In this document: one piece after another, positions 1-5,788 of the stretch
Layout: each line of letters starts with the position of its first letter
How positions within the stretch are numbered: position 1 is the stretch's first letter
Assembly: GCA_003486785.1 (NCBI GenBank)
Contig: DNFZ01000007.1
Location: forward strand, 1-8,882
From: Clostridiales bacterium
GTDB taxonomy: Bacteria; Bacillota; Clostridia; Christensenellales; CAG-138
Reading direction: 5' to 3'
Length of the DNA: 8,882 nucleotides
The notes under the pieces: model-generated
What the model was told of the DNA's origin: nothing
What the model saw: only the letters and a program-made list of their open reading frames with translations
Databases searched by the model: none
Translations under genes and position numbers: made by a program

Positions 1-872
1 ATATCCGAGACGCAAGCAGCGCGGGCGCGCTCAACGCGGGCGTAAATATGTCGTCTTATCCCATCATTATGCCGGTTCACCCCGATCTGCGGCTGACGAA
101 GGACGCGCTGCTCAAAACGGTGTATGCGTTTGTGAGCGACCCCGCTTGCGTATTCATCGGCTCGGTCGCGCGCATCGGCGATGGAGCAGAGGAGGAGGCG
201 GACAATCGCATGCCGATTCTAGCGCAACAGCAGTGCATTGAACGACTCAGAGCCATTTATTCAAACCGCGCAGGATACCAGGAAATCGGACAGGATCTTT
301 CTTTGCAAGGGCAACTCGCCGCGTTTCTTAAGAGCGCGGTGGTGGAGGCAGGCGGGTTTTCCGATGAGGCGAAAGCGGAGGAGACAGACCTGCTCCTGCG
401 CATCCATGCTAGGTTGCGCAAAGAGAAGCGCGTTTATCACGTAAAGCTCCTGCCGGATGCGGTTTGCTATGCGCTGCCGCAAAAACGCATGCGCGACGTT
501 TGCGAGGCAGAGCGGCAGGGTCAGCGCAAGATGCGGGATTCGATTCGGCGAAACCGCGCGGTCACGCGCGCGCTTCGGGGGGCGGGCTATCTGCGGTTTA
601 CGGAGAAAACCTTGCCGCTGGTGGAACTGCTCGGCATCTTTACGGCGCTCGTCTCCACCGCTCTTGGCGCGGTGCCGCCGCTTTTCCTGGCGCTGTATCT
701 GCTGCTCGGGGTGCTGTTCGGCTCTGTTTTGTCTGTACTATCCGTGCTGCTGGAGGAGTATGCGTTTCAGCGGAAAACCGATACAGGGCTGCTTCTGGGC
801 AGATATTTGCTGGCAATCCTGGATAATTTCGGCTTTCGCTTGCGCGTGGCGTTCGCGCGAATCTTCTCGTAA
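1..872 (+). CDS. Membrane glycosyltransferase, family 2-like, C-terminal part (5' end outside the window)
   Basis: The reading frame is open from base 3 with no stop before 872, so the ATG at 48 is probably internal. What remains looks like the second half of a processive-type GT2 enzyme. There is a GALNAGVN stretch matching the 'K..ALN.G' region before the nucleotide-sugar site, a 'HPDLRLTKDAL' stretch where the family has DxD, an acidic EETDLLLRIH motif where the catalytic (E)ED usually lies, and an ERQGQRKM segment at the Q(R)xxRW position. About residues 200-250 after the ATG form two hydrophobic membrane segments, and the end (LLAILDNFGFRLRVAF) resembles the conserved 'ENFGYRQ' tail of Firmicutes GT2 proteins. 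Members add sugars to envelope polysaccharide or lipid at the cytoplasmic face of the membrane. The first Asp of DxD and the Trp of QxxRW are not obvious, so activity and substrate are uncertain. The family call is by pattern recognition only. Confidence 0.68.
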   Translation, partial: IRDASSAGALNAGVNMSSYPIIMPVHPDLRLTKDALLKTVYAFVSDPACVFIGSVARIGDGAEEEADNRMPILAQQQCIERLRAIYSNRAGYQEIGQDLSLQGQLAAFLKSAVVEAGGFSDEAKAEETDLLLRIHARLRKEKRVYHVKLLPDAVCYALPQKRMRDVCEAERQGQRKMRDSIRRNRAVTRALRGAGYLRFTEKTLPLVELLGIFTALVSTALGAVPPLFLALYLLLGVLFGSVLSVLSVLLEEYAFQRKTDTGLLLGRYLLAILDNFGFRLRVAFARIFS

Positions 873-898
873 CGCTATCTGCGCATGTAACTATTGCG

Positions 899-930
899 AT
901 CAAGCCGCCGGACAACACCGACGGCTTGAT
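899..930 (+). terminator. Possible weak terminator hairpin after the glycosyltransferase gene
   Basis: A perfect 9-base inverted repeat, ATCAAGCCG (899-907) and CGGCTTGAT (922-930), encloses a 14-base loop 26 bases after the stop codon. Only a short, interrupted T-run follows (GTATCTTT), so it may be an inefficient terminator or a 3'-end stabilising stem. The position, between a gene end and a fresh promoter, supports a role as a transcript boundary. Confidence 0.4.
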
Positions 931-989
931 GTATCTTTGACGAAAAATCGAGAAACTTTACTGATTATGCCAAATTATGAAAAAAACTG

Positions 990-1019
990 TTGAATGCGGG
1001 TGGAATATTCCGCTATACT
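990..1019 (+). promoter_or_regulatory. Sigma-A-type promoter upstream of rluB
   Basis: TTGAAT at 990-995 and TATACT at 1014-1019 are separated by 18 bases, close to the -35/-10 consensus, and lie in an AT-rich patch of an otherwise GC-rich window. Initiation near 1026 would give a leader of about 145 bases before the chosen rluB start. The whole spacer 873-1172 holds only the hairpin at 899-930, this promoter and one doubtful small reading frame (994-1146, see findings). Confidence 0.55.
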
Positions 1020-1172
1020 ATATTTGGTGGCATATGGCAATGATGATCGGGAGTCGCTCGAAGAATGCATATGCTGCGGCGAACAGCAGCGCGTGCCGAT
1101 CGAAACATCGCAAGCTCTTTTGATCAAGCGGATCGCCTGTGGCTGAAACAGACTTCGGGGAGCGTGAAGAGG

Positions 1173-1892
1173 ATGCTGCGATTGCAGAAGTATCTGGCGG
1201 AAGCTGGCGTTGCCTCCCGGCGCGCAAGCGAGGCGCTGATCACAGGAGGGCGCGTGAGCGTCAACGGCGAAGCTGCGACGCTGGGTATGCGCGTCGATCC
1301 CGAAACGGATGTGGTGCTGCTCGACGGAAAGCCGGTCAAGCAGGAAGAAACGCTCATCACCGTCATGCTCTACAAGCCAAAAGGCGTGGTGAGCACGAGC
1401 GACGACCCGCAAGGCAGAAGGACAGTGCAGGAATATGTAAAAGACATTCCCGCGCGCCTGTATAACGTCGGCCGGCTGGACATCAATTCCGAAGGCCTGC
1501 TGCTCATGACCAACGACGGAGCGCTTGCCCACCGCATGACGCACCCGAGGTTTTCGGTGGAGAAGACGTACTATGCCATCTGCGACGGAAAGCTGATGCC
1601 TTCTGAGATCGCCACGCTCGTCAACGGCGTCAATCTTGATGACGGCGTGACCGCACCTGCGCGCGTTACGCACGTCCGCCCGACGCAGACGGGAGACACG
1701 TCGTTTCTCATCACGATTCACGAGGGCAAGAACCGCCAGATCCGGCGCATGCTGGAGGCGGTTGGCCACAGAACGCTGCGCCTCAAGCGAGAGCGTTTCG
1801 GGCCGTTGCACTTGGGCGAACTCAAGCCGGGCGAGACACGCAGGCTGACAGAAGATGAGATGCGCGCACTCAAAAAGGCGCTGGGGTTATAA
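1173..1892 (+). CDS. rluB: 23S rRNA pseudouridine synthase, RluB/RsuA family
   Basis: This is a complete 239-residue RsuA/RluB-type enzyme, which isomerises a uridine in large-subunit rRNA (the family also includes the small-subunit enzyme RsuA). Residues 1-50 form an S4 RNA-binding domain (MLRLQKYLAEAGVASRR...). The catalytic motif is GRLDINSEGLL, with the nucleophilic Asp at residue 103; NS replaces the more common xT/xS pair. It is followed by MTNDG and, near residues 187-193, by the family signature NRQIRRM. The frame opens earlier, at an ATG at 1065, but those extra 36 residues look like untranslated leader, whereas MLRLQKYLAE is the normal family N-terminus. GGGGAG at 1157-1162 lies 10 bases before the ATG at 1173. 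In Firmicutes rluB often stands near sporulation or segregation genes, but none is visible here. The choice of RluB over another RsuA-family member rests on length and motif resemblance. Confidence 0.9.
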   Translation: MLRLQKYLAEAGVASRRASEALITGGRVSVNGEAATLGMRVDPETDVVLLDGKPVKQEETLITVMLYKPKGVVSTSDDPQGRRTVQEYVKDIPARLYNVGRLDINSEGLLLMTNDGALAHRMTHPRFSVEKTYYAICDGKLMPSEIATLVNGVNLDDGVTAPARVTHVRPTQTGDTSFLITIHEGKNRQIRRMLEAVGHRTLRLKRERFGPLHLGELKPGETRRLTEDEMRALKKALGL

Positions 1893-1906
1893 GCATGCGC
1901 GGCTTT

Positions 1907-1948
1907 CTCTCTACACATGCTTTATCCGGAATGCCGGAGATAAGAGAG
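1907..1948 (+). other. Composite stem-loop after rluB without a U-tract
   Basis: TCCGG (1925-1929) and CCGGA (1934-1938) close a 4-base loop, and CTCTCT (1907-1912) can pair with AGAGAG (1943-1948) outside an internal loop. No T-run follows (CATTGCCC), so it is not a standard intrinsic terminator. It could be a 3'-end protection or processing element. The rest of the 1893-2028 spacer shows no promoter I would defend. Confidence 0.25.
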
Positions 1949-2028
1949 CATTGCCCAACGAAAGAGACAAGGATTAGGACAAGGCGAATGCCTTCCTTGA
2001 TAAATGCAATACAACGGAGGTTCTCAAT

Positions 2029-2301
2029 ATGGATAAGACGCTTTTAATCGTGCTCGGCGTGTTTGCGGGGCTGATCGCCCTGATCGCGATCCTCAAGACG
2101 GTTCGCGCGCGGCAGGAATACCTGCTTGCCAGCCTGCTAGCGGGCGTGCAGAGCGAAGGGAAACACGCAATCGCGAATACAAATACAAATGCAGTTGCAA
2201 ACCGCGCGGAGCTCGTGGCGGTTGTGGCAAGCTGCGTCGCCGAAGTGATGGGGAAGGACGTTTCCGGTCTTCGCATCGTGTCGATCAAGCAGGCGAACTG
2301 A
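2029..2301 (+). CDS. OadG-like small membrane subunit of a biotin-dependent decarboxylase
   Basis: This 90-residue protein has one N-terminal membrane helix (LLIVLGVFAGLIALIAIL, residues 5-22), a short polar linker with an Asn/Thr-rich patch (ANTNTNAVAN), and a C-terminal AELVAVVASCVAEVMG followed by LRIVSIKQ. That layout, ending in 'A.IAAAIAE..G.....RVVSI', is typical of OadG/MmdD-type gamma and delta subunits. In Na+-translocating oxaloacetate, methylmalonyl-CoA and glutaconyl-CoA decarboxylases, this subunit holds the soluble carboxyltransferase to the membrane pump. GGAGG at 2016-2020 lies 8 bases before the ATG. The next genes encode a biotin carrier and a carboxyltransferase alpha subunit, which supports the call. 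The subunit is shorter and less charged in its linker than many OadG proteins. Whether it belongs to an oxaloacetate or another acyl-CoA decarboxylase cannot be told from this small protein. Confidence 0.75.
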   Translation: MDKTLLIVLGVFAGLIALIAILKTVRARQEYLLASLLAGVQSEGKHAIANTNTNAVANRAELVAVVASCVAEVMGKDVSGLRIVSIKQAN

Positions 2302-2458
2302 GCTTTTCCGGACATGGATCGACCGCTTGGATTCAGCGGGCGAACCAAGCCTTTCGTTTCTTGGCTTGATAGACTGGAGCAGGCAGGAGACCGGCGTTTT
2401 CCGGATCATGAACAAAAACAACAAGTTTCACATATAGTAAAAATATCGGAGGTTAGTT

Positions 2459-2821
2459 ATGCGCACTTTTCTTGTTAACGTCAATGGAACTCAGTACGAA
2501 GTAGCCGTCGAAGAGATCGACGGAAAAGCCGCACCCGCGAAACCCGCGCAGGCAGCAGCACCCGTTGCAGCGCCCGTTGCAGCGCCCGCCCCCGTAGCAG
2601 CCGCAGGCGGAACCGCGGTCACCGCGCCGATGCCCGGCACCATCCTCGGCGTGAGCGTTAAGGAAGGCGAAGCCGTCAAGGCCGGCCAGACGATCTTTGT
2701 GCTCGAAGCCATGAAGATGGAGAGCGATATCGTCGCCCCCGTCGCCGGAACCGTTCGCGGCATCGCGGTCGCCAAGGGCGCATCCGTTGCAGCCGGCGGC
2801 GTGCTCTGCTCGATTCAATAA
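2459..2821 (+). CDS. Biotin carboxyl carrier protein of a decarboxylase/carboxylase complex
   Basis: The 120-residue protein has a small N-terminal beta segment (MRTFLVNVNGTQYEVAVEE), a flexible Ala/Pro linker at residues 24-50, and a C-terminal biotinyl domain at 52-120. The biotinylation motif EAMKMES is intact, with the acceptor lysine at residue 86, preceded by APMPGTILGVSVKEGE. It carries CO2 on biotin between the carboxyltransferase alpha subunit and its partner. The linker DNA contains a 12-base unit (CCCGTTGCAGCG) twice in tandem from 2561, encoding Pro-Val-Ala-Ala repeats, so linker length may vary between strains. GGAGG at 2448-2452 is 6 bases before the ATG. It is similar to MmdC/GcdC-type separate carriers; in enterobacterial OadA the same domain is fused to the alpha subunit. 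It lies between the OadG-like gene and the alpha gene, as expected for one complex. Confidence 0.9.
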   Translation: MRTFLVNVNGTQYEVAVEEIDGKAAPAKPAQAAAPVAAPVAAPAPVAAAGGTAVTAPMPGTILGVSVKEGEAVKAGQTIFVLEAMKMESDIVAPVAGTVRGIAVAKGASVAAGGVLCSIQ

Positions 2822-2835
2822 GCGAGTTCTCCCGT

Positions 2836-2879
2836 AGCGCTTGGCCGGACGATCCGGCGAGACATGCGCTTCCCTTTTT
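2836..2879 (+). terminator. Terminator-like hairpin between the biotin carrier and alpha-subunit genes
   Basis: GCCGGA (2844-2849) and TCCGGC (2853-2858) form a 6-base-pair stem with a 3-base loop. AGCGC (2836-2840) can pair with GCGCT (2866-2870) outside it. CCCTTTTTC follows directly (2872-2880). This resembles an intrinsic terminator with an imperfect stem base, placed inside an apparent operon. It could set the ratio of carrier to alpha subunit by partial termination. The folding was judged by eye. Confidence 0.35.
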
Positions 2880-2943
2880 CGATACCGTGCTGGCGCGCAG
2901 CGTAGGACATGATGCTTTGCGCCGCACAAAGGAGAAACACAAT

Positions 2944-4356
2944 ATGAGCAAATTATTCATCACCGATACGATCCTGCGCGATGCGCACCAGTCGCAAGCA
3001 GCGACGCGCATGCGTGTTGAGGATATGCTTCCGGCCTGCGAAGTGCTCGATTCCATCGGGTATTGGTCGCTGGAAGTGTGGGGAGGGGCTACGTTTGACG
3101 CGTGCCTGCGCTTCCTCAACGAAGACCCGTGGGAGCGGCTCAGGAAGCTGCGCAAAGCACTGCCGAACACCAAGCTGCAGATGCTCTTCCGCGGACAGAA
3201 CATTCTTGGATACAAGCATTACGCTGACGACGTGGTCGAGCAGTTCTGCAAAAAAGCGATTGAAAACGGCATCGACGTCGTCCGCATTTTCGATGCGGTA
3301 AACGACATACGCAACCTCGAAAGCGCGATTCGTTTTACCAAAAAATACGGCGGCATCTGCGAGCCGGCCATCAGCTACACGGTTTCCCCCGTGCACAATC
3401 AGGATTATTTTGTCAAGATGGCAAAGGAACTCGAGCAGATGGGTGCGGATACGATCTGCATCAAGGACATGGCAAACCTTCTTTTGCCGTACGATGCGTT
3501 TTCGCTCGTATCGCGTCTCAAGAAGGAGATCAGCGTGCCGATTCATCTGCACACGCACAACACCACCGGCACGGGAGACATGGTCTATCTCATGGCGGCG
3601 CAGGCTGGCGTGGACATCGTAGATACCGCGCTTTCACCCTTTGGCAACGGCACCGCGCAGCCCGCGACCGAGCCGCTCGTCGCCACGCTCAAGGGGACCG
3701 AGCGCGACACGGGGCTTGATCTGCTCAAGCTCTCTGATGCCGCGAAGTTCTTCCGCCCGATTGCCGATCGCATGATCGCGGACGGAACGATCTCCGTCAA
3801 GTCGCTTGGCGTGGATACCAATACGCTGCTGTATCAGGTGCCGGGCGGCATGCTCAGCAATCTGATCTCTCAGCTCAAAGAAGCCGGCAAGTCCGATAAA
3901 TACTATGACGTGCTCGAAGAAGTTCCGCGCGTGCGCAAAGACTTCGGCTATCCGCCGCTGGTCACGCCCACGAGCCAGATCGTCGGCACGCAGGCGGCGC
4001 TGAATGTGATCCACGGCGAGCGCTACAAGGTCTTCACCAAGGAGTCCAAGGCGCTGCTGCGCGGCGAGTACGGCAACCTGCCCGCGCCGGTCAATGAAGA
4101 AGTGCGGAAGATGGCCATCGGCAATGCGGAAGTGATCACCTGCCGTCCGGCAGACCTGCTCAAACCAGAGCTGGAATCCTACCGCGAAGAGATCAAAGAC
4201 CACATCCGCCAGGAAGAAGACGTGCTCAGCTATGCGCTCTTCCCGCAGGTCGCGCTGAAATTTTTCGAGGCACGCGAGGCGGCGGAACGCAAGGCGAACG
4301 AGCCAAAACAGGACGACAGCGTCCGCACGCTGTATGTGGAGGACATTGGCGCATAG
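2944..4356 (+). CDS. oadA: Oxaloacetate decarboxylase alpha subunit / pyruvate carboxylase subunit B-type carboxyltransferase
   Basis: The 470-residue protein starts with the carboxyltransferase signature (TDTILRDAHQSQAATRMR). It keeps the TIM-barrel metal ligands and catalytic lysine of the HMGL-like family: Asp13 in LRDAHQS, Lys174 in CIKDMA (the lysine that is carbamylated in characterised homologues), and His203/His205 in HLHTHNTTGTG. A conserved PYC/OADA region follows (about 300-460, with RVRKDFGYPPLVTPTSQIVGTQ). The protein ends without a biotinyl domain, matching the separate carrier encoded just upstream. It transfers the carboxyl group of oxaloacetate to biotin, or the reverse in pyruvate carboxylation. 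AAAGGAG at 2928-2934 lies 9 bases before the ATG, which fixes the start; the earlier in-frame ATG at 2911 lacks family resemblance. The OadG-like neighbour argues for a membrane decarboxylase over a soluble pyruvate carboxylase, but no beta subunit or biotin carboxylase is seen. Confidence 0.88.
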   Translation: MSKLFITDTILRDAHQSQAATRMRVEDMLPACEVLDSIGYWSLEVWGGATFDACLRFLNEDPWERLRKLRKALPNTKLQMLFRGQNILGYKHYADDVVEQFCKKAIENGIDVVRIFDAVNDIRNLESAIRFTKKYGGICEPAISYTVSPVHNQDYFVKMAKELEQMGADTICIKDMANLLLPYDAFSLVSRLKKEISVPIHLHTHNTTGTGDMVYLMAAQAGVDIVDTALSPFGNGTAQPATEPLVATLKGTERDTGLDLLKLSDAAKFFRPIADRMIADGTISVKSLGVDTNTLLYQVPGGMLSNLISQLKEAGKSDKYYDVLEEVPRVRKDFGYPPLVTPTSQIVGTQAALNVIHGERYKVFTKESKALLRGEYGNLPAPVNEEVRKMAIGNAEVITCRPADLLKPELESYREEIKDHIRQEEDVLSYALFPQVALKFFEAREAAERKANEPKQDDSVRTLYVEDIGA

Positions 4357-4359
4357 CGT

Positions 4360-4935
4360 ATGAGACATCTACCAAACATTCTTTCGGGGATTCGACTCAT
4401 TCTCGTTGGTGTTTTTGTGATGCTATTCAGGGCGGGCAGGTATCTGCCTGCCCTATGCGTATTTGTGTTCGCTTTTTTAACGGATGTACTCGATGGGCAC
4501 CTCGCAAGATCCTACGGCTGGGTGACCGATGTAGGCAAGCTGCTCGATCCGCTGGCGGACAAACTCATGACGCTGGCCGCGCTTGTTTGCATCTACTACG
4601 GCAAGCAAAAGCCGCTTTACTTGATCCTGTTTCTGCTCATGGCGCTCAAGGAGCTGCTGATGATGATTGGCGGCGTGTTCATGGTGAAGCGAAAGGTCGT
4701 AGCCCAGGCGAGCTGGCCGGGTAAAATTGCAACGGGGCTGGTCGCGCTGGGCATCATGCTCTCGCTCATGTCGTTTCTCTCTATCCAAATAGAGCCCTGG
4801 AACTTTGTGGCCCTAACGGCGGCGACCGCGATGTCGTATTTCGCGCTGGGTTACTATGCATTCACGCAGCTGCCCCGTGCTTTTGCGGCGCGCGACGGCG
4901 CAAAAACAATGGCCGATCATCGTGGAGACGGATGA
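4360..4935 (+). CDS. CDP-alcohol phosphatidyltransferase (PgsA-like)
   Basis: This 191-residue integral membrane protein carries the complete CDP-alcohol phosphatidyltransferase motif D-x2-D-G-x2-A-R-x8-G-x3-D-x3-D: Asp42, Asp45, Gly46, Ala49, Arg50, Gly59, Asp63, Asp67. Several hydrophobic helices surround it (about 12-40, 68-85, 88-108, 125-145, 150-170). It probably makes a phospholipid from a CDP-diacylglycerol-type donor; PgsA uses glycerol 3-phosphate. The N-terminus (LPNILSGIRLILVGVFVM) is PgsA-like. The VVAQASWPGKIATG segment differs from the usual PgsA form, so a paralogue with another acceptor is possible, and I give no symbol. The ATG is 3 bases after the alpha-subunit stop. The nearest GGAGG (4338-4342) is 17 bases away, so translation is probably coupled to the upstream gene. 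A functional link to the decarboxylase is not evident. Confidence 0.82.
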   Translation: MRHLPNILSGIRLILVGVFVMLFRAGRYLPALCVFVFAFLTDVLDGHLARSYGWVTDVGKLLDPLADKLMTLAALVCIYYGKQKPLYLILFLLMALKELLMMIGGVFMVKRKVVAQASWPGKIATGLVALGIMLSLMSFLSIQIEPWNFVALTAATAMSYFALGYYAFTQLPRAFAARDGAKTMADHRGDG

Positions 4936-4966
4936 CGCGCTCCGTGTGCAATTTGCGCAAAAAGGC

Positions 4967-4995
4967 TTGCAAACGCGAGAGAAAACTGGTATGAT
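4967..4995 (+). promoter_or_regulatory. Sigma-A-type promoter of the rimP-nusA-infB operon
   Basis: TTGCAA at 4967-4972 and TATGAT at 4990-4995 are separated by exactly 17 bases, with five of six (-10) and four of six (-35) consensus bases. Transcription would start near 5002, giving a leader of roughly 245 bases before rimP that includes the hairpin at 5026-5054. It lies in the spacer after the phosphatidyltransferase gene, where the operon boundary is expected. Confidence 0.7.
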
Positions 4996-5025
4996 ACCAC
5001 TGTTGGATGATTGAACTTTGAGCGG

Positions 5026-5054
5026 AGAGTGGGCAAAACCCACTCTTTCGTTTT
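5026..5054 (+). terminator. Terminator/attenuator hairpin in the rimP leader
   Basis: AGAGTGGG (5026-5033) and CCCACTCT (5039-5046) form a perfect 8-base-pair stem with loop CAAAA, followed by TTCGTTTT. From memory, similar AGUGGG...CCCACU hairpins precede rimP in many Bacillota, but I could not check this. It lies about 25 bases after the predicted transcription start, so it can end readthrough from the upstream gene and also act as a premature terminator for the NusA operon. NusA itself stimulates such termination, so autoregulation is a reasonable inference. Confidence 0.7.
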
Positions 5055-5234
5055 GAAGGGTGCCTTTTTTGATAAGCGAGACTTTTTTGTGCAGGGCTGC
5101 TTTTCGTTAAGAGGATGCTATTTTTGCCTGTCTATCTCGACTGATGGCGATCATATCCGGCAGAAACAAGAGTGTTTTGAAAGAAGCGTTTCCACGATTC
5201 CTGCCCATACCGGCAGGCGCGTTGGCAGCGCTTT

Positions 5235-5242
5235 AGGAGGGG
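5235..5242 (+). promoter_or_regulatory. Strong ribosome binding site fixing the TTG start of rimP
   Basis: AGGAGGGG at 5235-5242 is the best Shine-Dalgarno match in the window. It sits 5-7 bases before the TTG at 5248; no ATG or GTG is within its range in any useful frame. It decides for the TTG start over the long upstream extension. A stem-loop CCTGCC-CATACC-GGCAGG (5200-5217) lies just upstream and could affect access to it. Confidence 0.75.
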
Positions 5243-5247
5243 TTCGA

Positions 5248-5700
5248 TTGAACACGGCACAAAAGGTAGAACAACTGCTCAGGCAATCCGTTGCGGCGCT
5301 CGGCTACGAGCTGTGCGATGTCGAGTTTGCCAAGGAGTATGGAGACTGGGTACTCACGCTGTATATCGACAAAGAAGGCGGCGTGAGCCTTAACGACTGC
5401 GAGCGTGTCAGCCGTGCGGTCGATCCCCTGCTCGACGAAGCGGATCCCATCGAACAGGCATATATGCTCTCCGTCTCCTCGCTGGGACTCGATCGTCCGC
5501 TGAAAAAGGACGCGGATTTCGCGCGAAACATCGGCAAGCGGATCGAGATCAAGCTTTTCGCACCGAAGGACGGCAAGAAGGAGTTTAAGGGCGAGTTGAC
5601 AAGCTATGACGAAGCTGGCATCGTCGTTCGCACAGAGGACGGGGAACTCGCGCTGGAGCGCAAAGCGATCGCGCTCGCGCGCCCGGAGCTCATCTTTTAA
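5248..5700 (+). CDS. rimP: Ribosome maturation factor RimP
   Basis: RimP (YlxS in Bacillus) binds the 30S subunit and assists its late maturation. The 150-residue product is normal length for the family. The N-terminal alpha/beta domain spans about 1-75 (EQLLRQSVAALGYELCDVEF...WVLTLYIDKEGGVSLNDCE), with the conserved junction YMLSVSSLGLDRPLK at 72-86 (the usual SSPG is SSLG here). An SH3-like C-terminal domain follows (about 88-150, IGKRIEIKLF...FKGELTSYDEAGIVV). Translation starts at TTG, set by the AGGAGGGG just upstream. It is the first gene of the standard rimP-nusA-rnpM-ylxQ-infB operon and is preceded by its own promoter and attenuator-like leader. An 88-base gap with a modest GTTGC/GCAAC stem (5703-5726, no U-tract) separates it from nusA. 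Confidence 0.94.
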   Translation: MNTAQKVEQLLRQSVAALGYELCDVEFAKEYGDWVLTLYIDKEGGVSLNDCERVSRAVDPLLDEADPIEQAYMLSVSSLGLDRPLKKDADFARNIGKRIEIKLFAPKDGKKEFKGELTSYDEAGIVVRTEDGELALERKAIALARPELIF

Positions 5701-5788
5701 GCGTTGCGGGGCAGATCCGCTGCAACCACTGGAACGATACGTCGCATGCGTGCGAATTCGGGATAATTTGTAAGGAGTACGAAATAGG

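Larger units (their letters stand above)
4936..5247 (+). other. 312-base spacer holding the promoter and leader of the rimP-infB operon
   Basis: No gene is supported here. An in-frame extension of rimP back to an ATG at 5011 is open but runs through the hairpin and U-runs and has no family resemblance. The spacer contains a promoter (4967-4995), a strong terminator-like hairpin (5026-5054), a possible alternative hairpin ending in six Ts (5032-5070), further T-runs to 5125, a CCTGCC/GGCAGG stem-loop (5200-5217) and the rimP ribosome binding site (5235-5242). Confidence 0.7.

Noticed and set aside
1065..1172. RluB start at the upstream ATG (1065)
   Set aside because: The 36 added residues lack family similarity and there is no nearby Shine-Dalgarno; the ATG at 1173 gives the canonical N-terminus.
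975..1811. Minus-strand 278-codon reading frame opposite rluB
   Set aside because: The product is His/Arg-rich with no family resemblance, and the + strand encodes a complete pseudouridine synthase with intact catalytic motifs.
2410..2438. Promoter before the biotin carrier gene (TATAGT at 2433-2438)
   Set aside because: No acceptable -35 box lies 16-18 bases upstream (GAACAA), so I do not call it.
5011..5247. N-terminal extension of RimP by 79 codons from an ATG at 5011
   Set aside because: It would translate through the terminator hairpin and T-runs, has no ribosome binding site, and the product lacks resemblance to RimP; the AGGAGGGG before the TTG at 5248 gives the normal protein.
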